Shown here: piece by piece, positions 30,073 to 40,995 of the stretch
How the letters are laid out: every line of letters begins with the position of its first letter
Position numbering within the stretch: position 1 is the stretch's first letter
Assembly (NCBI GenBank): GCA_017305635.1
Contig: JAFKKF010000007.1
Coordinates: 62,001 to 126,000, forward strand
DNA length: 64,000 bases
Direction of reading: 5' to 3'
From: Hyphomicrobiales bacterium
Lineage (GTDB): Bacteria; Pseudomonadota; Alphaproteobacteria; Rhizobiales; Kaistiaceae
Position numbers and translations under genes: made by a program
The notes under the pieces: generated by a model
Databases searched by the model: none
Seen by the model: the letters and a program-made list of their open reading frames with translations, nothing else
What the model was told of the DNA's origin: nothing

Positions 30073-30939
30073 ATGAACCTATCGGAACGCAAACGGCCGC
30101 TGCCCGCCAAGGGCATGAAGCTCGCGGTCGTTGCGGCGATTCTCCTGACCGCCGGCGCGCTCTCGGCCTGCTCCCATTCGGTGGTCGGCACCAAGGCGCA
30201 GTTCCAGCCGGACCAGCCCTCGGGCGAGCTCTACAACAAGGGCCTCGCCTATGTGAACGCGGGCAAGATGAAGGAGGCGGTGAAGCAGTTCGACGAGGTC
30301 GACCGCCAGCATCCCTATTCGGAGGATGCCCGCAAGGCGCTCATCATGTCGACCTTCGTCAGCTACCGGCGCGGCGAGTACGACGATGCGATCTCGAGCG
30401 GCAACCGCTACCTGACGCTCTATCCGGGCACGGCGGACGCCGCCTATGCGCAGTACCTGATCGGGCAGTCCTACTTCAACCAGATCCCGGACGTGACGCG
30501 CGACCAGCAGAAGACCCAGCGGGCGCTCGCCGCCATGCAGGAGGTCGTGCAGCGCTATCCCGACAGCGAATATGCCGACGACGCGCAGAAGAAGATCATC
30601 ATGACGCGCGACCAACTGGCCGGAAAGGAAATGCAGATCGGCCGCTACTATCTCGAGCGGCGCGAATACCTGGCGGCGATCAACCGTTTCAAGGAAGTGA
30701 CCACCGAATACCAGGACACCCGCCACGTCGAGGAGGCGCTGGAGCGCCTGGTCGAGGCCAACCTCGCCATGGGCCTCGTCGGCGAGGCGCAGACCGCGGC
30801 GGCGGTGCTCGGGCACAATTTCCCCGACAGCCGCTGGTACAAGGACGCCTACAAGCTCCTGCAGAAGAAGGGCGTCAGCCCGCAGGACAATGGCGGCGCG
30901 TTGAGCCAGGCCTTCGCCAAGAAGAAGGCATCCAGCTGA
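30073..30939 (+). CDS. bamD: Outer membrane protein assembly lipoprotein BamD
   Basis: A 288-residue lipoprotein. The signal peptide ends in the lipobox LSAC (Cys about residue 35). The mature part has five TPR-like repeats: [59 protein letters not shown] and later [18 protein letters not shown]. BamD is the essential partner of BamA in inserting outer-membrane proteins. It lies 10 bases before recN, the usual pairing in Rhizobiales after lpxC. Confidence 0.93.
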   Translation: MNLSERKRPLPAKGMKLAVVAAILLTAGALSACSHSVVGTKAQFQPDQPSGELYNKGLAYVNAGKMKEAVKQFDEVDRQHPYSEDARKALIMSTFVSYRRGEYDDAISSGNRYLTLYPGTADAAYAQYLIGQSYFNQIPDVTRDQQKTQRALAAMQEVVQRYPDSEYADDAQKKIIMTRDQLAGKEMQIGRYYLERREYLAAINRFKEVTTEYQDTRHVEEALERLVEANLAMGLVGEAQTAAAVLGHNFPDSRWYKDAYKLLQKKGVSPQDNGGALSQAFAKKKASS

Positions 30940-30949
30940 TCCTCGCGAC

Positions 30950-32617
30950 ATGCTCGCTGCCCTTGCGATCCGCGACATCGTCCTCATCGACCGGCTGAAC
31001 ATCGATTTCACGCGCGGCATGACCGTGCTGACCGGCGAGACCGGGGCCGGCAAGTCGATCCTCCTCGATGCATTGTCGCTTGCCCTCGGTGGGCGGGGCG
31101 ACAGCGGGCTCGTGCGGCAGGGCACCAGCCAGGGCGACGTGACGGCGGTCTTCGACGTTGCCGCCGACCATCCCGCGCGGAAGCTGCTCGCCGAGAGCGG
31201 CATCGAGGCGGAGGGCGACATCATCCTCCGCCGCATGCAGAGCGAGGATGGCCGCAGCCGCGCCTTCGTCAACGACCAGCCGGTCTCGGTGTCGCTGCTT
31301 CGCGACGTCGGGGCGCGGCTCGTCGAGATCCACGGCCAGCACGACGACCGGGCGATGGTCGACGGCGCCGCCCATCGCACGCTGCTCGATGCCTTCGGCG
31401 GCCTGCAGAAGGAAGCGGGGCAGGTGGCCGGCGCGCATCGCCGCTGGCGGGCGGCGGAGGGCGCGGTGGCCGAGCTCGACGCGCGCATCGCTGCGGCGCG
31501 CCGCGAGGCGGACTATCTCCGGGCGGCGGGGGACGAGCTGACGAAGCTCGCACCCGAAGCGGGCGAGGAAGAGGAACTCGCGACGCGCCGCCAGCAGATG
31601 ATGCGGTCGGAGAAGGTCGCCGGCGACATTTCCGAAGCGCATGACACGGTCGCCGGCTCCGCCTCGCCGATCCCGGCGCTTTCGGGACTGCTCCGGCGGC
31701 TGGAGCGGAAGGCGCCCGAGGCGGGCGGCCTCCTCGATACGACGGTGGTGGCGCTCGCCCGCGCCATCGACGCGCTGCAGGAGGCCGAGCAGGGCCTCGA
31801 CGAGGCGATGCGCCGGGCCGACTTCGACCCGAGGGAACTGGAGCGGACCGAGGAGCGGCTCTTTGCGCTCCGCGCCGCGGCGCGCAAGTATTCCGTGCCG
31901 GTCGGCGAGCTTGCCGCGCTTGCCGCGCGTCTCGCCGCCGATCTCGGCAATCTCGAATCCGGCGAGGACAGGCTCGCCGGGCTCCGCACGGCGGCCGTCG
32001 AGGCGCGCGGCGACTATGACAAGGCGGCGACGGCGCTGAGCGGCCGGCGGAAATCGGCGGCAAGGGCGCTGGAGAAGGCGGTCAACGCCGAGCTGCCGGC
32101 GCTGAAGCTCGAGCGCGCCACCTTCAGCGTCGCCATGGAGACCGACCCGGCGCGGGCGGGCGAAGCCGGCATCGACGAGGTGACCTTCGCGGTGCAGACC
32201 AATCCGGGGACGCGGCCGGGCCCGCTCACCAAGGTCGCCTCGGGCGGCGAACTGGCGCGCTTCCTTCTCGCCCTCAAGGTGGCGCTTGCCGACCGCGGCT
32301 CGGCGCCGACGCTGGTCTTCGACGAGATCGACACGGCGGTCGGCGGCGCGGTGGCGGATGCCATCGGCGTGCGGCTGGCGCGGCTCGCCGGCAGGGTTCA
32401 GGTGCTCGCCGTCACGCACGCGCCGCAAGTGGCGGCGCGGGCGGGATCGCATCTCCTCGTCGCCAAGGGCGGCGCCAAGGGCAAGGCGGTGCAGACCGGC
32501 GTCGCGCTCCTCGACGAGGCGAAGCGGCGCGAGGAGATCGCGCGGATGCTTGCCGGCGCGACCGTGACCGACGAAGCACGGGCTGCGGCCGACCGCCTCA
32601 TCCTCGGCGCCGCCTAG
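30950..32617 (+). CDS. recN: DNA repair protein RecN
   Basis: A 555-residue SMC-like protein involved in double-strand break repair. The Walker A GETGAGKS is at residues 29-36; a coiled-coil middle section (about 155-370, rich in Ala, Glu and Arg) follows; the ABC signature is KVASGGELARFLLALK near 425 and the Walker B is TLVFDEIDTAVGG near 457. The order and length are normal. It follows bamD by 10 bases, so is probably cotranscribed; no GTTC-N7-GTTC box lies directly before it. Confidence 0.94.
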   Translation: MLAALAIRDIVLIDRLNIDFTRGMTVLTGETGAGKSILLDALSLALGGRGDSGLVRQGTSQGDVTAVFDVAADHPARKLLAESGIEAEGDIILRRMQSEDGRSRAFVNDQPVSVSLLRDVGARLVEIHGQHDDRAMVDGAAHRTLLDAFGGLQKEAGQVAGAHRRWRAAEGAVAELDARIAAARREADYLRAAGDELTKLAPEAGEEEELATRRQQMMRSEKVAGDISEAHDTVAGSASPIPALSGLLRRLERKAPEAGGLLDTTVVALARAIDALQEAEQGLDEAMRRADFDPRELERTEERLFALRAAARKYSVPVGELAALAARLAADLGNLESGEDRLAGLRTAAVEARGDYDKAATALSGRRKSAARALEKAVNAELPALKLERATFSVAMETDPARAGEAGIDEVTFAVQTNPGTRPGPLTKVASGGELARFLLALKVALADRGSAPTLVFDEIDTAVGGAVADAIGVRLARLAGRVQVLAVTHAPQVAARAGSHLLVAKGGAKGKAVQTGVALLDEAKRREEIARMLAGATVTDEARAAADRLILGAA

Positions 32618-32772
32618 ATCATTGATCTGTCGCTCTTCCGGACGGAAAACCCTTTCGCGCCTTTCCTGGAAACGCTCCCAGAGAATTGTCGCCGTCCGGG
32701 GTTGGCGGGAGGCCTTTGCTTGCCTATGAACGCTGATCCGTCCGGCACCGGGGAAAGGCGCTTTCGCCACCG

Positions 32773-34029
32773 ATGAAACGATATCCGCGAAGCCTCTGGG
32801 TGATCTTCGGGATCCTCCTCGTCGACACCATGGGTTTCGGGCTCCTCATCCCGATCCTGCCGAAGCTGGTCGAGCAGATGCTCGGCGGGGACGTCGCCGA
32901 AGCCTCGACGGTCTACGGCCTCTTGCTCGCCTCCTTCGCGCTGATGGGCTTCATCTTCAGCCCGATCATGGGGAGCCTCGCCGACCGCTACGGCCGCCGG
33001 CCGGTCCTGTTCCTGTCGCTCGCGGCGCTCACGGTCGACTACCTGATCCTCGCCTTCGCGCCGAGCGTCGGCTGGCTGTTCCTCGGGCGCATCATTGCCG
33101 GCATCTTCTCGGCCACGATCAGCGTGACCTCGGCCTATGTCGCGGATACGAGCCCGCCGAAGGAACGCGCGGCGCGTTTCGGCTTCACCGGCGCGGGCAT
33201 GGGCCTCGGCCTCATCACCGGGCCGATGATCGGCGGCCTGCTCGGCGAACTGGGCGCCCGGGCGCCGTTCTTCGCCGCGGCGGCACTCGCTTTGGTCAAT
33301 TGCGTCGCCGCCTATCTGTTCCTGCCCGAATCCCTCGACCAGGCGCATCGCAGGCCGTTCCGGCTGAGGGATGCGAACCCGCTCGGCGCCTTCCTTGCCG
33401 TGCGGCCGTACCCGATGGTCGTGGTGCTGCTTGCCGTGTGCTTCCTGATGAACCTTGCCGGCCGTATGCTGGAAAGCACCTGGGTGCTCTATACCGGCTA
33501 CCGGTTCCAGTGGGGCGCGTTCGAGGCGGGCGCCTCGCTCACCGCCTTCGGCGTCGCCTATGCCATTGCGCAGGTCTGGCTGGTGCGGAAGCTCGCCGAC
33601 AAGATCGGCGAGTGGAGCACGCTGCTCCTCGGGCTCGTGATCGGGGTCGGCACCTTCTGCATCTTCGCCTTCGCCATGGGCGGCTGGGTGATGGCCGTGA
33701 ACGTCATTCCCTACGGCGCCGCCACGGGCATAGCCGGGCCGGCGCTGCAGGCGCTCGCCACCAAGGCGATGCCGGTCAACCGCCAGGGGCTGCTGCAGGG
33801 GGCGATCGCCAGCCTCATCACCGCCACCGGCGTGATCGGGCCGCCCATCGGCTCATACCTCTTCTCGTTCTTCATCGGCGAGGATGCGCCGACGATCTTT
33901 GCCGGCGCGCCCTATATCTTTGCGGCGGCGCTGTTGGCGGGAGCGCTGGCGGTGATGCTCCTCTGGCGGAACAAGCTGCCGCACGAGGGCGTCATGCCCG
34001 AGGAGAATTCCTGGCCAGGTCCGGGCTGA
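32773..34029 (+). CDS. MFS transporter, TetA-like (TCR/Tet family)
   Basis: A 418-residue membrane protein with about twelve hydrophobic segments. The loop 2-3 motif is GSLADRYGRRPV near residue 73, and the opening IFGILLVDTMGFGLLIPILP resembles TetA class pumps. Proline- and glycine-rich motif C (GFTGAGMGLGLITGPMIGG) lies near 137. It probably exports a small molecule in exchange for protons; the substrate cannot be inferred. A 155-base gap separates it from recN, so it may have its own promoter. No adjacent regulator gene is present. Confidence 0.85.
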   Translation: MKRYPRSLWVIFGILLVDTMGFGLLIPILPKLVEQMLGGDVAEASTVYGLLLASFALMGFIFSPIMGSLADRYGRRPVLFLSLAALTVDYLILAFAPSVGWLFLGRIIAGIFSATISVTSAYVADTSPPKERAARFGFTGAGMGLGLITGPMIGGLLGELGARAPFFAAAALALVNCVAAYLFLPESLDQAHRRPFRLRDANPLGAFLAVRPYPMVVVLLAVCFLMNLAGRMLESTWVLYTGYRFQWGAFEAGASLTAFGVAYAIAQVWLVRKLADKIGEWSTLLLGLVIGVGTFCIFAFAMGGWVMAVNVIPYGAATGIAGPALQALATKAMPVNRQGLLQGAIASLITATGVIGPPIGSYLFSFFIGEDAPTIFAGAPYIFAAALLAGALAVMLLWRNKLPHEGVMPEENSWPGPG

Positions 34030-36258
<2,229 letters not shown>

Positions 36259-36270
36259 GCCGTGCCATCA

Positions 36271-36455
36271 CCTCTCCCCGGTGGGGAGAGGTCTGTTTCT
36301 CTTGTCGAGCGGAGCGAGGCTTGGAGAAACAGGGTGAGGGCGAGGCGGACTATCCGAATGGGGCTCAGCCTCCTGACCCCTCCCCAAAACCAACTCCGCT
36401 CCGCTCCGCTGGTTTTGGCCCTCCCGCAAGGGGAGGGCTGGGCGTCGCGGCCTTC
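36271..36455. repeat. Mosaic palindromic repeat downstream of ligA
   Basis: CCTCTCCCC (36271-36279) pairs with GGGGAGAGG (36283-36291) around a 3-nt loop. Further on, AAAACCA and TGGTTTT flank a CTCCG-type triplet repeat, and CCCTCCC pairs with GGGAGGG around GCAAG near 36420-36440. This looks like the same class of mosaic element as the one inserted in the oxoprolinase gene and may also end the ligA transcript. No gene is visible between 36259 and 36542. Confidence 0.6.
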
Positions 36456-36542
36456 ATGCGCCGTGACCGGTGACCGACGACACATTTCCGCCGGGGGTTT
36501 TCCGCTAAGTCAGGCGAGCGAAAACAGCCGAAGGAGCGGAAG

Positions 36543-37787
36543 ATGAAGCGTGGCGCGGGAATCCGTGGCCTGTCGATGGGAATGTCGCTGGCGGCGGCGA
36601 TCGGCCTGGCGGCGATGACCGGGCCGGCGCGGGCCGACGAGGCGGCGGCGAAGCTCGCCGCGGATCACCTCTACGCGGGAACGCTCGCCGAGGGAGACAC
36701 GGCGCTGACCGCGATCCTCGCCATGGATCCGCAGAACGGCGAGGCGAAGATCGGGCTCGCGACCGTGAAGTTCGTCCGCGCCATCGAGAAGCTGTCGCAG
36801 GGGCTCTATCGCTACGGCCTGCAGCAGCCGCGCAATTCCTTCATGCTGCCGGTCCTGCGCCTGCCGGTGCCGGTCAATCCCAATCCGGAGCCGATCACCT
36901 ACGAGGCTTTCCGCGGGCTGCTCTCCGATTTCGCCGCCGATATCGGCGCGACCGAGAAGCTGCTCGGCGAGATGGGGCCGGAGGAATTCAAGTTTCCGCT
37001 CGACCTTGCCCGCGTCCGCTACGACATAAACGGGGACGGAGGGTTCGATCCCGAGGAGAGCATGCTCGGCGTCCTTACGCACGTCACCGGCGTGGGGCGG
37101 GACCGGATGCCGGCCGACCTCACCTTCGCCTTCGACCGGGCGGATGCCTATTGGCTGCAGGGCTATTGCAACGTGATCCTCGGCGTGGACGATTTCTTCC
37201 TCGCCTATGACTGGCACGAGAGCTTCGAATACACTTTCCACCTCTTCTTCCCGAAGTCCGACCTGCCGTTCACGCGGGCGCTCGACGCGGCCGGCCCGGA
37301 CGATTTCACCAACATCGCCGACCTGATCTCGTTCCTGCACGTGCGCTGGCCGCTCGCCGACGCCAAGCGGATGTCGGACTCGCGTGCGGCCTTCAAGAAG
37401 GCGGTGACGCTCAGCCGCAAGGACTGGGATGCGATCGAGGCCGAGACGGACAATGACCGGGAATGGCTGCCCAATCCGAAGCAGACCGGGCGCTTCGCCG
37501 GCTTCACGGTGACGGAGGACAGGATCAAGGCGTGGCGGGCCGTGCTCGACCAGGTCGACCTCATGCTCGACGGCAAGAAGCTGGTGCCGCACTGGCGCTT
37601 CCGCCAGGGCTTCAACCTCGCCAAGGTCTTCGAGGAGCCGCGGCCGTTCGACATCGTGCTCTGGGTCACCGGTCCGGCGGCGCTGCCCTACCTGCAGGAC
37701 GGACCCATCGGCACCAGCCAGGACTGGAACGGGCTCGCCGAGGTGTTCGAAGGCAGCTTCGGCATCTACATGGCCTGGTTCAACTGA
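36543..37787 (+). CDS. Secreted protein with one EF-hand loop, function unknown
   Basis: A 414-residue protein with a signal peptide (MKRGAGIRGLSMGMSLAAAI..., cleavage after ARA). The first 80 mature residues look TPR-like (HLYAGTLAEGDTALTAIL, MDPQNGEAKIGLATVKF). Residues 161-172, DINGDGGFDPEE, fit the EF-hand calcium loop exactly at positions 1, 3, 5, 6, 8, 9 and 12. The remainder, rich in aromatic residues (AYWLQGYCNVILGVDDFFLAYDW in part), matches nothing I recognise. It is probably a periplasmic calcium-binding protein. It is a single gene with a mosaic repeat upstream and a bidirectional terminator downstream. Confidence 0.7.
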   Translation: MKRGAGIRGLSMGMSLAAAIGLAAMTGPARADEAAAKLAADHLYAGTLAEGDTALTAILAMDPQNGEAKIGLATVKFVRAIEKLSQGLYRYGLQQPRNSFMLPVLRLPVPVNPNPEPITYEAFRGLLSDFAADIGATEKLLGEMGPEEFKFPLDLARVRYDINGDGGFDPEESMLGVLTHVTGVGRDRMPADLTFAFDRADAYWLQGYCNVILGVDDFFLAYDWHESFEYTFHLFFPKSDLPFTRALDAAGPDDFTNIADLISFLHVRWPLADAKRMSDSRAAFKKAVTLSRKDWDAIEAETDNDREWLPNPKQTGRFAGFTVTEDRIKAWRAVLDQVDLMLDGKKLVPHWRFRQGFNLAKVFEEPRPFDIVLWVTGPAALPYLQDGPIGTSQDWNGLAEVFEGSFGIYMAWFN

Positions 37788-37795
37788 CCAAGGGA

Positions 37796-37823
37796 AACCC
37801 CGCCGGGAGGTCCCGGCGGGGTT
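37796..37823. terminator. Bidirectional hairpin terminator between convergent genes
   Basis: AACCCCGCCGGG and CCCGGCGGGGTT form 12-bp perfect arms with a 4-nt AGGT loop, placed between the EF-hand gene and the PRC-barrel gene, which point at each other. Confidence 0.75.
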
Positions 37824-37847
37824 CCACGCTGGCTGCAGTGGTCTGCG

Positions 37848-38435
37848 TCACTGCGCCGGCGCCGGAGTCGCCGGCGCCGCGGGGGCTTCCGCAGCCGGCG
37901 CCTCCGAGCGGGCCTTGGCCTGCTGCTCGGCGAGCGTCACGAATTCCGGCGCCGCCTTCAGCTGGTCCTTGGTGGCGTTGAGGGCGAGCTTGACGCGGCC
38001 GTCGGCGTCCGTGGTCGCGGTGATCTTGTCGACCGGCACGGCGACGTTCTTCTCGCCGATGCCGAGGAAGCCGCCGACGCCGATGACGACGGCATCCACA
38101 TGGCCGTTGGAGCTGATCACGACGTCATTGACGTCGCCGAGGGTCTCGTCCTGCGGATTGTAGACGCTCTTGCTGATCCAGGCGGAGACGAGCTGCTGAT
38201 CGGCCGCTTGCTGCGGCACGAAGGTCAAGTCGGTGCTCGCGACGGCAGCGGCCGGCGCAGGCGTGGCCGGCTCGGCAGCGGCAGCGGGTGGCGTGGCAGG
38301 CGGGTTAGCCTCGGCGGGCGGATTTGCCGGATCGGTCGCCGCAGGCGGCTCTGCACTCATCGGCGTGGTGTCTTCCGCGAAGGCGGGAGTGGCGAGCAGC
38401 GCGACGAAGGCCGCGGTGGTGAGAAGCTTCTTCAT
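37848..38435 (-). CDS. PRC-barrel domain exported protein
   Basis: A 195-residue protein; the start at 38435 follows a GGAG-type ribosome-binding site and opens a clear signal peptide (MKKLLTTAAFVALLATPAFA). A Pro/Ala-rich low-complexity linker (about 25-70) leads to a PRC-barrel domain at about residues 80-155: ISKSVYNPQDETLGDVNDVV, DAVVIGVGGFLGIGEKNVAV. The tail is again Ala/Pro rich. PRC-barrel proteins of this periplasmic type are common in Rhizobiales; their roles are mostly unknown. It is probably monocistronic. Confidence 0.82.
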   Translation of the reverse strand: MKKLLTTAAFVALLATPAFAEDTTPMSAEPPAATDPANPPAEANPPATPPAAAAEPATPAPAAAVASTDLTFVPQQAADQQLVSAWISKSVYNPQDETLGDVNDVVISSNGHVDAVVIGVGGFLGIGEKNVAVPVDKITATTDADGRVKLALNATKDQLKAAPEFVTLAEQQAKARSEAPAAEAPAAPATPAPAQ

Positions 38436-38609
38436 CTCCGGTTCTCCTGTTGTGAACGGCAGGGACCGGCCGCCGGTGAGGAGGAGGGCGGCCGCGAGGT
38501 CCTGTCTCGCAAACGTGAAGAGGCGGAGGTTGTTCCTGCCCAATATGGGGCGGCGCGCACGGGCTCGGACGCGCCTCTCCCGTCGCCTGGCCGACCGAGG
38601 GGGCGTCGC

Positions 38610-40427
38610 CTACCCGATGGGGCGGGTCGCTTCGGTCAGCCAGTCGCGATCGGCCATGTCCAAGAGCGGGGCGAGGGAGGATGCGACCCAGGCATGGTAG
38701 GCGTCGAGCCAGGCGATCTCGTCGCGCGAGAGGAGCGACGGCTCGACGAGGCGGAGGTCGATCGGGCAGAGGGTGATCGTCTCGAAGGCGAGCATGGCGC
38801 GGTCGCCACCGGGAATCGGGGCGGGCGGCGCGACGATGACGAGGTTCTCGATGCGGATGCCATACGCGCCGGTCTTGTAGTAGCCGGGCTCGTTGGAGAG
38901 GATCATGCCGGGCTCGAGCGGCACGGTTCCCATCTTCGATATGCGAGCCGGGCCTTCGTGGACCGAAAGGAAGGCGCCGACGCCGTGGCCGGTGCCGTGG
39001 TCGTAGTCGAGGCCTGCTTTCCAGAGCGCGATGCGGGCGAGCGTGTCGAGCTGGGCGCCTGAAGCTCCAACGGGGAAGCGGGCGGTGGCAATGGCGATGT
39101 GGCCCTTGAGGACGAGGGTGAAGCGCTCGCGCATCTCGGCCGTCGGGAAGCCGATGGGGATGGTGCGGGTGATGTCGGTGGTGCCGTCGCGATACTGCGC
39201 GCCGGAATCGACGAGGTAGAGCGAGTTCGCCTCGAGCTTCCGGTTGGTCTCGGGCGTGACGCGGTAATGCACGATGGCGCCATTCGGACCGGCGCCGGAG
39301 ATCGTGTCGAAGGAGAGATCGACCAGCTCCATGCCGTCCCGTGCCGCGGCCTCGGCGCGGAAGTCGCGGAGCTTCTCCGCGACGGCGATCTCGTCGAGCG
39401 TGCCGGGAGGGGCGGCATCGAGCCAGCGCAGGAACCGGACCATGGCGGCGCCGTCGCGGAGATGGGCGCGGCGCATGCCGGCGAGCTCCACCTCGTTCTT
39501 GCGCGCCTTCGGGAGGGCGACCGGATCGGCACCCTCGAGGATGGTGCCGCCGGCATCGGCGACGAGCTTGCGGATCGCGTCGGCCGTCGTCGCGGGATCG
39601 AGGAGGACGCGCTTTCCGGCGAGAGCGGCGAGGCCGGCGACGAAGGAAGCGGGGGACTCGATCTCGGCAAGCGCGGTGAGCTCGCTACGTACCGAGTTGG
39701 AGAGCTTGCGGCCGTCGATGAAGAGCCCGGGGGTGCCGCGTGCGGGCAGCACGGCAAAGGCGAGGGCGGTCGGGTTATGGGCGACGTCCGAGCCGCGGAT
39801 GTTGAAGAGCCAGGCGATGGAATCGGACTGGGCGAGAACCGCCGTGTCGGCCTTCTTCGCGACGAGGTCAGCCTGCAGGCGGGCGATCTTGGCGGTCGCC
39901 TCCTCGCCGGCGAGGCTCGCGGGATGGGGCGCGACGGCGCCGAGCGGCGGGGCGGGGCGGTCGATCCATATCGCGTCGATGGGATTGGCGGCGAGAGGGA
40001 CGAGCTCGGCGCCGGCGGCGGCCGCCGCCTCGGTGAAGCGGCGGACGTCGGCAATGGTCAGGAGCCAGGGATCGTAGCCGATGCGGTCGCCCGTCTTCAC
40101 ATTCGACGCGAGCCACCTGGAGGGCGGGTTCTCGATGAGGTGCTCGCGCGCGAAGGCGGGATCGACCTGCGCCGCGGCCTGGAGGGTGTAGCGGCCGTCG
40201 ACGAAGATCGCGGCCTTGTCGGCGAGCACGATGGCGAAGCCGGCGGAGCCCGTGAAGCCCGTCAGCCAGGCGAGGCGCTCGGACGAGGGCGGCGGATATT
40301 CGCTCTGGTGCTCGTCGCCGTGGGGGACGAGGAAGCCGGCAAGACCCTCACGGGCGAGGGATTCGCGGAGGCGCTGGAGCTTGGCGGGCGTCGAAAGGGG
40401 AGCGGCGGAAGATCGGGTCTCGTGCAT
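38610..40427 (-). CDS. Xaa-Pro aminopeptidase (M24B family)
   Basis: A 605-residue protein with the three-domain layout of the XPNPEP1-type aminopeptidase P. Two creatinase-like N-terminal domains come first (WLTGFTGSAGFAIVLADKAA, FVDGRYTLQAAAQ), then the M24 pita-bread catalytic domain. Metal ligands can be seen: two Asp in YLVDSGAQYRDGTTDITR, His in GTGHGVGAFL, Glu in LSNEPGYY and Glu in IRIENLVI. It removes N-terminal residues that precede proline; no signal peptide, so cytoplasmic. It stands alone. Confidence 0.92.
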   Translation of the reverse strand: MHETRSSAAPLSTPAKLQRLRESLAREGLAGFLVPHGDEHQSEYPPPSSERLAWLTGFTGSAGFAIVLADKAAIFVDGRYTLQAAAQVDPAFAREHLIENPPSRWLASNVKTGDRIGYDPWLLTIADVRRFTEAAAAAGAELVPLAANPIDAIWIDRPAPPLGAVAPHPASLAGEEATAKIARLQADLVAKKADTAVLAQSDSIAWLFNIRGSDVAHNPTALAFAVLPARGTPGLFIDGRKLSNSVRSELTALAEIESPASFVAGLAALAGKRVLLDPATTADAIRKLVADAGGTILEGADPVALPKARKNEVELAGMRRAHLRDGAAMVRFLRWLDAAPPGTLDEIAVAEKLRDFRAEAAARDGMELVDLSFDTISGAGPNGAIVHYRVTPETNRKLEANSLYLVDSGAQYRDGTTDITRTIPIGFPTAEMRERFTLVLKGHIAIATARFPVGASGAQLDTLARIALWKAGLDYDHGTGHGVGAFLSVHEGPARISKMGTVPLEPGMILSNEPGYYKTGAYGIRIENLVIVAPPAPIPGGDRAMLAFETITLCPIDLRLVEPSLLSRDEIAWLDAYHAWVASSLAPLLDMADRDWLTEATRPIG

Positions 40428-40564
40428 CTGCCCTGTCTAGCGCAGGCGCGGCGGACGGGCGAGGGGAAGCGGAGCCGCCGCCATGCCCAATCCGGCGGCA
40501 TGCGGCCGCGCAGGGGCGAGGCACCGTGCACGAAGCGGCGCCATGCCGCCGCGACTATGGCTTT

Positions 40565-40594
40565 TGCATTGCAATATTGTGAATGTGCATTGCA
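40565..40594 (+). promoter_or_regulatory. Pair of TGCATTGCA boxes upstream of the DUF1127-like gene
   Basis: TGCATTGCA occurs at 40565-40573 and again at 40586-40594, 21 bases apart (two helical turns), in an unusually AT-rich patch of an otherwise GC-rich 276-base gap. This geometry suggests a regulator binding two faces-matched sites; I cannot name the regulator. The rest of the gap (40428-40703) shows no gene. Confidence 0.4.
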
Positions 40595-40703
40595 GCAAAC
40601 GTATGTCGATCATGCGCTTGTGCGGCTTCCTGCGAGTCGATTCACGCCCCATACAGGGGTGTCTGGGGAGACGATCGGTTCTCCAACCAGGAAGGAATGC
40701 GAC

Positions 40704-40922
40704 ATGACCTCGGCGAGATTCGACGGAGCTTCCCTGGCTCCCGCCCTGCGGCTCCGCGGGCACGGTGCCCTGCGGCGCGCGCTCGCCCGCGTCGTCAGCA
40801 CGCGCCAGGCCGGCCGCGCCGGCCATGAGCATGTCGTCTGCTTCGACGATGCGATGCTCGCCACCTTCGGGCGCCAGCGCGAGGAGCTCGAGCTCGCCAG
40901 CCGGCCGGTCTATCCGCTTTAG
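40704..40922 (+). CDS. Small DUF1127-like protein
   Basis: A 72-residue basic protein with ATG 40704 preceded by GGAAGGA. The N-terminal half is rich in Arg, Ala and Leu. The C-terminal half, FDDAMLATFGRQREELELAS, lines up with the DUF1127/YjiS pattern (L-D-D-x-x-L-x-D-I-G-L-x-R-x-x-I), with Phe-Gly in place of Ile-Gly. Small DUF1127 proteins of alphaproteobacteria have been linked to RNA and phosphate metabolism, but this match is weak. It is preceded by a duplicated TGCATTGCA box and followed by a hairpin. Confidence 0.5.
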   Translation: MTSARFDGASLAPALRLRGHGALRRALARVVSTRQAGRAGHEHVVCFDDAMLATFGRQREELELASRPVYPL

Positions 40923-40948
40923 CCGGGCGTCGATCGCGAGAGACAAGG

Positions 40949-40970
40949 GGGCGGCTCCGGAGAGCCGCCC
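40949..40970. terminator. Bidirectional hairpin terminator
   Basis: GGGCGGCTC and GAGCCGCCC form 9-bp perfect arms around a CGGA loop, between the small DUF1127-like gene and the convergent PAN-repeat gene. Confidence 0.65.
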
Positions 40971-40995
40971 GGCGAGCGGCGCGACGTCCGCTCGG

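Noticed and set aside
36271-36455. Possible CRISPR or IS remnant downstream of ligA
   Set aside because: The hairpins are non-identical and have no spacers, transposase or target duplication; a mosaic intergenic repeat explains them. No CRISPR array was seen in the window.
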